Translations under genes and position numbers: made by a program | Source: Cheiracanthium punctorium | Lineage: Eukaryota > Arthropoda > Arachnida > Araneae > Cheiracanthiidae | Assembly: GCA_038373885.1 (NCBI GenBank) | Contig: JAWZYV010012523.1 | Coordinates: 62,001-126,000, forward strand | Length of the DNA stretch: 64,000 bases | Direction: 5' to 3' | The notes under the pieces: model-generated | Told to the model about the DNA's origin: nothing | The model's database searches: none | The model's input: the letters and a program-made list of their open reading frames with translations, nothing else | Part shown: in pieces, positions 10,230 to 20,456 of the stretch | Position numbering within the stretch: the first letter of the stretch is position 1 | Layout of the letters: each line of letters starts with the position of its first letter

Positions 10230-10395
10230 CACTAAAAGTATTGAATTCCTTCAAAATCTCTCCTTCTTTTAAATCACCCTGTTGATGATTGTGCACATTT
10301 TTTAAATGCCTTTTCAAACAAAAAGAGCGATTAAAAGCTTTATCACAAAATGCGCAGCTTAAATCTCTGCTAACCTCACTCATTTCAACGTCCAT
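10230..10395 (-). pseudogene. MULE exon 1 with C2H2 zinc finger
   Basis: From the ATG at 10395 the frame MDVEMSEVSRDLSC leads into a canonical C2H2 finger, CAFCDKAF then eight residues, HLKNVH (C-x2-C-x12-H-x3-H). An acidic stretch ends in NTFS followed by the donor GTATGT. The exon is 166 bases, so it leaves one base (G) for the next codon. An upstream in-frame alternative start is not excluded. The finger may add DNA specificity to the transposase. It is intact by itself but belongs to a broken gene. Confidence 0.7.
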
Positions 10396-10687
10396 TAAAG
10401 AAAACAATTTTCATATAATGTATGTAAAAAGTTGGTCATGGGGAAAAATAGAAAAAATAAAACTATAATAACTTAATAACAAAGAAGACAATAAAACAAT
10501 TAACAAATAAAGAAAAAAAAACGATAAACAAAAAGAAAAACAATTTAAAACTATTGAAATCTTAAGTAAAATAATATTAGAACTGTAAGCAAAAATCGAC
10601 TGACATGAATAATAGAAAAAATCACGCTATAATATCATCCAAATTCTTTAACAGAATTAGTTATAGTTTCAGTTTCATATTGCACAA
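10396..10687. other. Unassigned A-rich flank of the MULE
   Basis: This should contain the MULE promoter and 5' TIR, but I see no inverted partner at the 3' end. Only A-rich low-complexity sequence is evident. Confidence 0.4.
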
Positions 10688-10870
10688 TAGATGGCGCCAA
10701 AGGTTGGGTGCACTTGCGCTGTCCCGATCCACTCCTTCGGTGTCTTCCGTGCTTTTCTCCGAAGCCTTACTTAAATACGGGCTAGGATCCTTCAGAAAGT
10801 CCCCACAGAGGGCATTCGCCATTCTTCATCGAAGTAATAGCATTTCTGTTCGCTCAAAACATGAATCATT
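10688..10870 (+). repeat. SINE-related composite fragment
   Basis: Bases 10738-10815 (CGGTGTCTTCCGTG ... CACAGAGGGC) match the tRNA-unrelated body of the SINE at 17050-17289. Bases 10708-10735 are the reverse complement of the tail of the SINE at 2571-2705. The block is GC-richer than its surroundings and looks like a mosaic or nested SINE. No A/B boxes remain. Confidence 0.55.
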
Positions 10871-11844
10871 TTATACGGGCGACACTCGCCAAGCATGGCA
10901 ACGTAAAAAGTGCTTTTAATTAATAATTAAAAAAGTAATTAAAAATCTTAAATTCTAATTAGCCTGTAGCCTTCTCCAGGGTCCCTTCCATCGTTTTAAC
11001 AAAATTCATCATATTCGATTCAGTGGTTAAGGCGTGAAAGTGTAACAAACAAACACACAAACTCACTTTCGCGTTTACAGTATTAGGTTAGAATTGTAAG
11101 ATCTAGCTGTGCTCTTGAATTTTAGATTTCAATCGGCAGGGCAGTTTATTTTCAAGGTCATCAAAAGACTTACTATATATTAAGATGCATGATCATCTTC
11201 AATACATTAAAAGTATATTATTGTTTGGGTGCAGCTAAAAATCTCGCTTGTTGTCGCCAAGCTTACTGTCTTTTCGCAAAATATACTGAAATATAGCACA
11301 AAAAATAAGTTTTTAAAACAGGACCTATCTTGCATTCTGAGACATTTCTGATAATAGCTAGAAGTCGTCAAATCTTAATACCATTCATTAAAAAGTTATA
11401 ATTTTAACATTCTTTTTTAACCATGATATTAAAATTTGAATGCTTAATTTGAAAATATCGTATCTCATTTTGAAATTAAGTATGTTTGATGGAAGTGCAT
11501 CGAAAATGCTTGTAATTAAACAGACGTACATGAAAGTCATCTGGTTTCCCATCGTATAGTTGATCTTCAAATTAAAGTTACTGCCCTGGCTACCTTAGTT
11601 ACTGGACTGGCTGCTATCTTAATCGGAATTTTGTGTTTAACTTTCATTTTTTTTTATAAAAATGTTCAATGTACATTATATATTTTTTTTTTTGCACTTC
11701 AATTTATATTGCGTTGTTTTACAATTATCAGGCTTTTCTTTGACGTGCTGTATTTTCATGAAAATTTAGAATTTTTTATGATTTTTTTTTACTTCATGTG
11801 TATTCTCTTACTTAAATTCGTTGTTGTTGTTTATGCCCTCTGAC
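10871..11844. other. Unassigned AT-rich sequence
   Basis: There are short frames only, with poly-T-rich segments around 11640-11800 on the plus strand. Nothing was recognised. Confidence 0.45.
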
Positions 11845-12220
11845 AACCACATGCGATGCCAGATCCCCAATAAGGGAGGCGAAAGGCAGAATGGAGGCGC
11901 CTTCCATGTTTATTGGGCCCCAGTGCACGGGCTACGTCTGACTTAGCCCGTGGTCCCCTGATTTCGAACCAATTTCAGAGGAGGGTACATCCCCCTGAAA
12001 TCGGCACCCTCAGAGGTAACGTTTAACAACTTGGAGGACATTGGAGCCAAGGCGGATTTTACGTGCACCAGTTCCCATTAGCATACACAGTCCCACAGCA
12101 GTCGAGCAAAGAGGGAGTTGACCATAAAAAACACTGGCCAAGCCGGATGCTGCTTCACTTGCCGTGCTCTAATGGGAACGGAGTTAAGCGTCCGGACCAA
12201 CGCGAGATGTTAAATTCTCT
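11845..12220 (-). repeat. Unnamed interspersed repeat R1, copy A
   Basis: About 375 GC-richer bases share ordered blocks with copies at 27648-28022 and 30395-30690: a 'gatttcgaaccaatt' block, 'ggattttacgtg', 'cattagcatacac', a 'gtcgagcaaagag' block and the end 'ctaatgggaacggagttaag'. On the minus strand the first block reads GGTTCGAAATC, a B-box-like sequence, so a SINE origin is possible, though no A box is clear. An internal palindrome (TTTCAGGGGGATG / CATCCCCCTGAAA type) lies near 11977-12003. Confidence 0.6.
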
Positions 12221-13745
12221 TGCGTGAATTATTTCTTAAATTTAATTAAATAATTTAACTAAATAATTTTCTTAATTAATAATTATAATTATGCACCAAC
12301 CCAACAGTTTACTGTTATAATTTTTTGAAAGGAAATCAAACATCGATTAAATGAAATGAAATGATCACTACTAGCTTTTGCAAAAACTAACAGTTTCTGT
12401 AAAGTAAGTAAAACGCACATGAACATGCTTGAAATCGATAGAGAAAGGTTTTGTTGAAATGTTGAAAAGAAATAACAGGATTCAAATTTTCAACATTTTC
12501 TCTCCTTTAAATCTATTTCGAAATGTGAAAGAAAATATCGCTTACCATTGAAAGAACATATTTTTTTGTATTTTCATCCGAAAAGAAAAATTGTATAGCT
12601 TTGTAAAGTAGCAAAATATGGGATCAAGGAGATATTAAGGTCATTGTTAACAATGACATTTCAAGAAACACTTTTTTATGTTAAAAAAATGTGTTGTTGT
12701 TCTCCCAAATCACCTTCTTGAAACCATGCGCCATATAGTGTCAGTCGCGGGCAAACAGTACACGAACTGTATCGTTGTTTAAAGAATGGCATGTAGCTTC
12801 GTAATGTTTTTATTACATTAAAAAATATGCCAGATGTACGTAAATATAAATGAAACGTACGCCGGACATTACAGTCTGTTATATTGTTGAAATTCTTAAC
12901 TATTTTTAATTTTGGGATATCGAAATGACGCATGTCTCATGCGCAATACGTATCTTGACATCAAGTACTTTTCCTGATATGCCATATGGCTGAATCCCCC
13001 TTACTTACTTCCCTCGACCTGTATTTAGCGCCTCTATCCTCTATTATCCCTTTTTGGTAGGGTACAGAACAATCCTGTTACAGCCATTGCTACCATCTCG
13101 CTAGAATGATGAAAATTTTTAAATTATCGTGTCGGATAATATCGCGGATATTCACGTTGGCGAAAACAAATGGATTCTTTATAAGTAACCATAGCTTTGC
13201 TAAGTAATGTATTCTTGTTAGTTACCTTTAAAAGCAGTATTTCTGTTATCGCACTTACAAATTAGAAGCCTGAACAAAACTATGGTAATTAACTCAAAAA
13301 TTCTAAAACTTTTAACTATGTTTATATGATTTGTGTTTTTGTACCTGAAATTAATTACTGGGCAAAATTATGAGTTGAATTCAAAATTGGGATGTGAATG
13401 AAAAATCAATAACAATCTTTAACCCGGTCATACAGACTACATGCAATGTGAGTTAAATAAAGTGTAAAAATTCGAAAAAATTCAGATTTTATTTTCAATC
13501 TTATTTTTCCAAAATAATTAAAATCGCATACATAGTAAAACCTCTTAGTGGGCATCTAGGTAAAAGCAGATCTTGTCTACAGTGACTGCTTTTGCACAGT
13601 TTCACTTTGCAACAGCCACTGTTTACCACATTTTCAAGTTGACCGTTTTTATAAAACGACCAGTTTTGTTCTTCCCGAGGGTGGTCACATAAGGCAGGTT
13701 CCACTGTATCTCTACAGAAAATGGAATTTCCTGCTGCTTCTGAAA
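12221..13745. other. Unassigned sequence
   Basis: An 85-codon minus-strand frame at 12676-12933 and an 89-codon one at 13501-13770 were examined and match nothing I know. A slightly GC-richer patch at 13010-13090 could be old repeat. No RNA gene was seen. Confidence 0.4.
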
Positions 13746-13875
13746 GCCGTGATTTCCTATCGCTTTTCAAAGTGACGATTTCCTAACGCTTTTCAAAGCC
13801 GTGATTTCCTATCGCTTTTCAACGCTGTGATTTCTTGCCGCAATGTAATGTCGTGATTTCCTGTGCATTTAACAA
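13746..13875 (+). repeat. 26-bp tandem repeat, about five units (R2-related)
   Basis: Units such as GCCGTGATTTCCTATCGCTT (then TTCAAA) repeat with a 26-base period: four full units and a fifth degenerate one. The unit is the core of the R2 repeat found as single copies at 16.3, 18.5, 19.7 and 22.6 kb, so this is a local expansion of one R2 segment. Confidence 0.75.
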
Positions 13876-13996
13876 GGAAAGGATATTGAATTAATACTTC
13901 TTCACACTCGTGCATGGGCAGTACTGCTTGAGTCGACGACTTTATGGAAGTTCCGTATTTTTAATCCTTTGAGGCTCAACCCTTTACAAAAAAGTT

Positions 13997-14211
13997 GCTG
14001 AAAAAAGGTCAGCCGTTTCCATCGCTCGACTTAACTACCAGCAAGCTGGCGGACGATCGAAACGTTTATCGCGTGCCACAGATCTAGAGACTCTTATTTG
14101 ACGCAGCTGGCTGTGCCACAGCCAGATCTGTGGCACGCGATGAACGTTTCGATCGTCCGTCATCTTGCTGGTAGTTGAGTCGAGCGATGGCAACGGCTGC
14201 CCTTTTTCAGC
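13997..14211. repeat. Long GC-rich hairpin (foldback)
   Basis: Arms 13997-14085 and 14124-14211 are inverted copies about 89 bases long with roughly ten differences, separated by 38 bases. They meet at AGATCT on both sides. Inside the loop, 14107-14125 is a second palindrome (CTGGCTGTG C CACAGCCAG) overlapping the right arm. It is far richer in C+G than its flanks. It could be a foldback MITE or the source of a hairpin RNA; no gene is present. Confidence 0.8.
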
Positions 14212-15224
14212 ATTGGGCAATCTATCCAGGTGTTCTCGAATTCTTCCATTTTTCAGCAGATGTCAGTGCTGCTAAAAATAACCGTGACCATTTTTTACGG
14301 GAAATGACGTGCTATAAAGTAAAGGATTCTTGTGGAGCTATGTCACCCGCAACTATTTTTATAGAAATCAAATCTATTCTTCGTAACTGACAACAATCAC
14401 ACCGTCAGAGTTTGGTGTTCCCAGAGCGGGAACACTGCGCGTTAAAGGTTAAAGCAGATATCGCAAGCTATGACGTCCAATCGAAAAATTAATCTTCACA
14501 GTTCAGTTTTCCGACTGGCTGTCCAAAAAAATTATTTTCTGTGAGATTCTCGAATAAAGTTTTCCAAATCTTTATGATATACAACTTAATCCGGGAAATA
14601 AAAGCAGTATTTCTTTTACATTTGCAGAATTTTCGAGCTCCATCCAAGATTAATTTTATTTTAAGACATTTACTTTATTTTATTCCTGTGTTCTGGAAAA
14701 GTATACAGTTAAAAATATTGTCCTTATCAGTTCCTTATCAGTATTCTGGATGTGCCTTTAGATTATTTTAAAATGTTACATAAACAGTTCCGTTAAGTTA
14801 TTTAATAATAAAGCTGTCATACACTGCTATTCTATAGCCGTTCGAAATTCGTTTTTGGAAAATAAATTATGTGCAGCAGCATTATAAAAATATCAGCGAT
14901 AAATGGTTGCGATATGATCACAAATAAACATTTAATTGCACGAACAAACATCTAACATAGAACCTCAACTGTATGCAAAATATTCCGAATATTATTTTCT
15001 CTTCTGTTTTCTTTCTCAGGAACTGGCACGACACAGAGAACAGAAATACAATAGAGAGCACGCCGCCATTCAAAACTCGCTGGAAAAGTGAGGGAAATAT
15101 GTGTGACTTGTTGCATGGAAACGAAGAGAAAAGTTGGACTTGTGCTCTATCGCTAATATTTGGTTTGAAGTGAAAACTACAAGCGGAATTTACTATGAGC
15201 ATACGCATTGCAAATTCTCTTGGC

Positions 15225-15257
<33 letters not shown>

Positions 15258-16254
15258 ATCGCCAAAGCTTACTGAATGTGGATACATCAAAAAAAATTTT
15301 TCATTAAAAAAAAGTACGTTTCAAAAGTACTGAATTTTGTTGGTAACATTTCACTCTGCTGTGAAATGTTATACCAGAATACTTAAGAAATCATAAATTG
15401 CATCCACATGCAGAACAGCCATGTACCAATTTTTCCCTTAAAATTTAGCAATGAAACCAGAAATGCCACGAGTCAGATGATTTAGTCACGTCGAGTTTAT
15501 GAGCCTTGAGTTAGGGTTGCCATAGTGCTCTCTATCCCTTATGTGCTCTGTGGTGCGACATTGCCCTCTTTTGCAATTGAGGTCCCGACAGACATGTATG
15601 TTTATGGCCACATTTTATATTCACTCTTTTCGGATCAAAAGAAATTTTTTAAACAAATTAAATTTTTACAAATTTGATTTTACTACTTTAATTTACGCAT
15701 TTTTTTATACTTATATTTTTACTATTACATGAAAAGCATTTATCAAACATTATTATTATCCTATATCAATCCTTAAAGTATTATACTGCAGTAAATCTAT
15801 TTTATGTATGCGGGCGTTGGCAGCATAAGGAAAAAAAAGTGGCACTTGTTCCTCCTTGGATTTTTGCATACCGCTTTTTCAATGTTTTTCGTTCTTTCCA
15901 ACATGGTAACCATATCTTAAAATAATCTCCCACCTGGAAAAATATTCTGCCGATGTCCATGTTTATGCACGTACAAAAATAACATAACTATTTCAAGTCT
16001 ACTATTTTACATTAATTGAAAGCGTTTTCCTTTTGGCCCAGTTATGTTTTGTCTGATCCATATACAAAGCACATGTATTTTTCTGCACTCAACTGTATAT
16101 TGGTTATGTGAGATATGAAAATAACAAATTGATTTAATTTCCTTCATTTTCCTTTTCTCGAGCTCTTTTCGGCATTGAAGATAAAAGGTCACTTTTCCAT
16201 TAAAATAACACAATGTTGAAGAACTTTTGAAAAGAAGAACTTGTTTTTTACTTG
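14212..16254. other. Unassigned AT-rich sequence
   Basis: It includes a poly(A) tract at about 15228-15255 and an imperfect hairpin at 15335-15390 with a perfect GGTAACATTTCAC-type core. No coding or repeat identity was found. Confidence 0.4.
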
Positions 16255-16545
16255 TAAAGGAGTGAAATTTGAAATCAATGGATTAATATCCTAAAAAAAA
16301 TTTTCTAGCTCTTTCTTCTGATGAATAAGAAATTGTAGGCGCAAATATTTTCTGCTAACTTCAAAGTACACGCCATTTCCTTTTGATTTACAATGCCGTG
16401 ATTTCCTCAGTATTTAAAGTGGGATGAATGAGCGTACTTCCATAATGCTTTCAAATAATAATTTGGGTTGAATTGTCGTCTTTTTAAAGAAATTTCGAAG
16501 AAAAAAAATTGAAAGTAAAGATGATTGCAAAGTGCTGGCAGCAAT
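16255..16545 (+). repeat. Unnamed repeat R2, copy 2
   Basis: It carries the R2 order: 'caaatattttctg', 'cacgccatttcctt', 'gccgtgatttcctc', 'gggatgaatgagc', and an A-rich end. It is about 290 bases and diverged, on the same strand as the other copies. Confidence 0.6.
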
Positions 16546-16640
16546 TTTTCCATACCGCTTTCTGAGAACATTTTACGTGAAGTTTTTAGAATTAAGTTCT
16601 TGATGAAACATGTTTATGTACAGAAAAATGGAATCCGAGA

Positions 16641-16643
<3 letters not shown>

Positions 16644-16680
<37 letters not shown>
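16644..16680. repeat. (AT)n microsatellite
   Basis: An uninterrupted AT dinucleotide run of about 37 bases. Confidence 0.95.
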
Positions 16681-16686
<6 letters not shown>

Positions 16687-17049
16687 CAATTGACGGAAGA
16701 TTAAATTTCCTAGAACTCAGTCGCTTTTCTTGAATTCTCAAGAATTTTGACTGTAAAATTATATGCCTTTGATTTTTTTAAAACATTTTTTTTTTACTTT
16801 ACTTCTTCCTAAATCACGAAGAAGATTTAGAATATAGATAAGAATTATAATAAGAATTGAAAATACGAGGCTTATAAGCTAAATTAAACTTCCTTAACTT
16901 ATTTTACTCTTCATTGATTGATATACAACTTCATTAAATTTATTTTATTTCAAAATAACACATAGTGTAAATTACGTAAAATAACGTTTAATAAAAAGTA
17001 AAGTAACATTTCGGCCTCTCACAAGTTTGTATACAAACTCTAAGTGATC

Positions 17050-17289
17050 CCGGCTCGACCAGTGGTATGGTGCATAGCGCACTGAACTGGAAGACGGAAG
17101 GTGCCTGGTTCGAAACCAGGTCTCGTCTGCCGACCTAACCGTTCGGAGTTTTCCGTGGTTTCCTCCGAAACTTAGCGTCTTTCTAAGGGGTTAGGACTCC
17201 TTAGAAAGACCCTCACAGAGGGCACCTCACCCATAGGCCTAGATCCCTAGTGCAGATAATTGGTCTTAATCCCACAACACAACACAACG
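17050..17289 (+). mobile_element. tRNA-derived SINE with near-intact pol III promoter
   Basis: The A-box region AGTGGTATGGTGCATAGCG is followed by a perfect B box GGTTCGAAACC (17107-17117) within a T-arm-like palindrome CCTGGTTCGAAACCAGG. The tRNA-unrelated body (CCGTTCGGAGTTTTCCGTGG ... CACAGAGGGCACC) ends in a short CACAACACAACAC repeat, typical of SINE tails. The body also occurs at 10738-10815. This is the best-preserved SINE in the window. Confidence 0.8.
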
Positions 17290-17334
17290 ACTAAATAACC
17301 CTGAATATGACTGTTATGCATTCGTGTTCGGTAC

Positions 17335-18375
17335 ATTTTAAAGCAAGAAGTTTATTGACATCTCTATTTCCTTCACCTAATGATATCTCTATTTTCCTGA
17401 CGTCTTGACCTCCTAATCACCGTTTTGGTGCGAATTCTAAAAAATCCTGAAAAATATTTTAAGGAATTTGTGTTCACTATATTTTTAAGTAAGAAATTTA
17501 GGCTCTCTCTTCTTCCTCTGATATATGAAGGGCAATGTGAAAAGAGCGTGGAAGAACGTTTTGTCACCTTATGCCCGTTTGGGTACGAATTTGAAAAAAA
17601 TTCTGAAAACGATTTTTAGGTTTTGCTGTTAGTTGCATTTTAAAGCAAGGATTTAATGAGTGTTTCTTTTTTCCTCTGTGATATGAAGGGGAATAGGAAA
17701 ATAACGTTTTGGCCCATTATAAGGGTTTGATGCGCATTCTAAAGAACCCTGCAAATGAATTTTAAGCATTTGTGTCACTCACTATAAATTTAATCAAGAA
17801 TTTTACGGCTATCTCTTTTTTACTGTGATATATGAAGAGAAATATGAAAAGAACATTCGAGACCCTTAACTCCATTTTTGTACAAAAAACAAACAAACAA
17901 AATCCCTATTTTAAAGAAGGATTTTATACGGCTATCTCTTTTTTCCTGTGATATATGAAGGGAAATATGAAAAGAACATTCGAGACCCTTATCTCCATTT
18001 TTGTACAAAAAAACAAACAAACAAAATCCTTATTTTAAACAAGGATTTTATACGGCTATCACTCTTTTCCTCTGAGATATGAAGGGGAATGTGAAAAGAA
18101 CATGAAAGTATGCTTGTATTAGTTACATTTAAAGCAAGAATCTTACGGCTATCTATCCCCCACCCCCCCTCCTGAGATATAAATGGAAAATTGAAAAGAA
18201 CATTTTGGGCCGGGTACTAATTTTTAAAAATCGCTTCTTAAATGATTCCTGGGGCACGAAAGCCATTAGTTCCTAAAATTTCATGTCTGTATCTAAGGTA
18301 GATTTGGCTGGGCAATAATCGTGAATCAGTCAGTGAGTCGATCCGTCAGGACATCTCCCTTTATACATAGAGATG
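17335..18375 (+). mobile_element. RTE-like LINE/SINE 3' region with tandem units
   Basis: Diverged units of roughly 100-150 bases repeat from about 17335 to 18235. Each has 'tttaagcaagaattttacgg', 'ctatctcttttttcctgtga' and 'gatatgaagggaaatatgaa' segments. Two adjacent units (17797-17914, 17917-18036) are nearly identical. The end, 'gaatcagtcagtgagtcgat' then 'ccctttatacatagagatga', resembles the tails of RTE-family retroposons. No coding frame survives; the apparent frames are products of the repetition. Confidence 0.6.
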
Positions 18376-18477
18376 AAGAAGTAAGTTTATTAAACCTCTG
18401 GCATTTTCATTTTCTCCTACTACTTTGAGCGTGTGAAATTTTTTGCTTTCCAAATAAAAGAAAATTTTGAAGTTTGT

Positions 18478-18775
18478 TGTGGAATGAAATTCCAGATCAA
18501 AGACATAAAAATGGAAACAAGCCAATCTTGACAGTCTTTTCTTGCATTTTTGAATCGTAACAAAATATCATTCAAAAATATTTCTTGTTATTATCAAAGT
18601 GCAAGCCTCTCGCTTCCCCGCCTCAAAACCATGATTTCCTCGGCTTTTAAAACGGAATGAATGAACAGCTTCCAGCTTTGCTTTGGTGTACTGGGATTGT
18701 GTTACTTGAGTTAGCGCCTTTTTAAAAAAATATCTGCCGAAAGCCAATACAGAATTGGAAAGCACAAAAGACGGA
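18478..18775 (+). repeat. Unnamed repeat R2, copy 3
   Basis: It begins 'gaaattccagatcaaagaca' and continues with 'tcaaaaatatttcttgttat', 'ccatgatttcctcggctttt', 'ggaatgaatgaacagcttcc' and 'gcctttttaaaaaaatatct'. It aligns along its whole length with copies 4 and 5. Confidence 0.7.
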
Positions 18776-19614
18776 GAATTTAAAACGTCTTGCTCACAAA
18801 CAATTCCTCAAGCTACCTTGCCAAAAGCAACATTCTTTCTAATAAAGTTTCACAGCTTCCCACACATTTTTCAGCCAGGATTCTATCAACTGATTTTCAA
18901 AATAAATAAATAATTATATCGAACTTTGTGTTAAATAGTTTTACATATTTTACCACATTACTTAAGTGGGAAAATATTTATGAGTTTGCTATGTCTGCTT
19001 GTCTGTCCATGATAGACTAACCATGGTGCATCGATTATTACCAATTTTATAGTGTTACCTCTGTATATTATACCATGTTTTCCATTGAATATGGTGTATG
19101 TAGCACTTATACTTCTTCTACAGGGCCGCCCCGTCTATGAAAAAAAAGTTAATATATGTTATTCAGAATGGAAAAGTAGTGTTCTGTATCCAAATCCTAG
19201 TATGTAACATTTGTACTTACACAGGAGCACTTAAATAATTGCATATGTAACGGTCCATGACAGTTTAGAGACATTAAACCATTTCAAGCACAATGCAATA
19301 ATCTTTTTTATCGGCTTATAAGAGTTTCACTCTTTTAACGGATAGAAACTACATTCAAACTTCTTTTACAGAACGAGGGAAGAAAATATATAATTATATT
19401 AAATCCATTAAATTTTCGGAGGATTAAACTTGAGTAAATACAAATTTCAATTTTATAAGGCCCCGTAGAAAAGAATTTCCCAATCAGTAAAATGTGTCCA
19501 TACACTGTTCAAACTTTCAGTATATATATATATCGACTAGCATATCTACCAGTACTTAGTATATATATTTACTAGTAAAAAACCCTTTCTCACACTATTA
19601 AAAAGGACTTTCAA
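18776..19614. other. Unassigned sequence
   Basis: Contains CAGGGCCGCCCCGTC near 19121, which resembles one end of a hAT MITE but lacks a partner, and a short TA run at 19522-19535. Nothing else was recognised. Confidence 0.35.
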
Positions 19615-19935
19615 AATTGTAAAGGAATCAAATGTCAGATCCAAGAGATAAATATGAGAATAAGCCCAGTCTTTTCTGACATCTTTGAATAAGAAGAAAC
19701 CTCCCTTTTCTCACTAATATTTCCTGCGGTATACCACGTTTCATGCCGCTTCCTTCCGTTTCACAAAGCCATGATTTCCTCTACATTTAGAGAAGGAAAA
19801 TGAATGAATATCTTCTCACCCTACTTTCTATGATGCATCGACTATTTCGCTTGAGCCTGTTTCGCTGGCTCCTTTTAAAAATTGCGAAAAGACATAATAA
19901 AGATCGACAGCACAGCAGAAAGAGTTAATATAGAT
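19615..19935 (+). repeat. Unnamed repeat R2, copy 4
   Basis: Segments 'aaatgtcagatccaagagat', 'ctaatatttcctgcgg', 'ccgcttccttccgtttcaca', 'gccatgatttcctctacatt' and 'gatgcatcgactatttcgct' match copies 3 and 5 in order and strand. Confidence 0.7.
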
Positions 19936-20456
19936 TCTCATATTATGTGGTGTAACAAGAAAACGAGTGATGGAAACTACATATTTAATATTCATTTTAA
20001 TTTGTTGACAGTTTGATTGTTTCTGTTTTTCAACTTAATCAGTCTCCGATTAAGCTTTTAAACTTTTGATTTTGGTTTTGATTTATTTCCTTACTTCGTC
20101 TTTCAAATTTTCTGTGCTGTTTTTCAGCGTGCTACAGCTTGTTTTATTCCATAAAGAAACTGAGACGGAACTGCGGAGTATATTCTAAAAATATATCTTC
20201 CTTTTTTGGTTTGTAATCCTAACATGTTTCGCATTTCTCTTTCACTCCCCCGCCCCACGTACATACAACCAATTTTAATTTTACATCGTTTTATTTTATT
20301 TATTTTTCACGCCATGCACCTCCTTCCAAAATTATCAAATCGCTGCCTACTTGTTTTAGCTTCAGTGGACTATGATAGCGGTTCCAACCTTTCTAGCATG
20401 TTTTATCCCAACAAAGGCTAACTTACAATGGCGACCCCGTCACATTCCTCAGCTTG
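19936..20456. other. Unassigned sequence
   Basis: Only short frames. AGCGGTTCCAACCTTTC at about 20377 resembles a hAT end (CAGCGGTTC..AACC), without a visible partner. Confidence 0.35.

Larger units (their letters stand above)
3441..10395 (-). mobile_element. MULE (Mutator-like) transposon gene, interrupted
   Basis: Several blocks in order on the minus strand spell one Mutator-like transposase: C2H2 finger exon, FLYWCH/WRKY-type DNA-binding exon, MULE catalytic domain, and SWIM zinc finger with a basic tail. Two introns with usable splice signals are visible. The locus is dead: a Tc-like element (3988-5847) splits the SWIM motif, an unclassified element (8063-9722) splits the DNA-binding exon, and four A-runs carry frameshifts. 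The TIRs of the MULE itself were not found, so the true ends are unknown. Confidence 0.85.

Noticed and set aside
12676..12933. 85-codon minus-strand frame as a gene fragment
   Set aside because: Looked for DDE, RT and zinc-finger motifs and found none.
17050..17120. Possible functional tRNA gene
   Set aside because: No complete cloverleaf; the body after the B box is shared with another SINE fragment.
17820..18020. 66-codon minus-strand frame with an internal peptide repeat
   Set aside because: The peptide repeat is a by-product of two tandem nucleotide units.
18060..18240. CRISPR-like repeat array
   Set aside because: Units are 100-150 bp, diverged and without regular spacers, in eukaryotic DNA; this is a retroposon tail.
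19121..19140. hAT MITE end CAGGGCCGCCCCGTC
   Set aside because: No matching inverted end within several hundred bases; too short to call alone.
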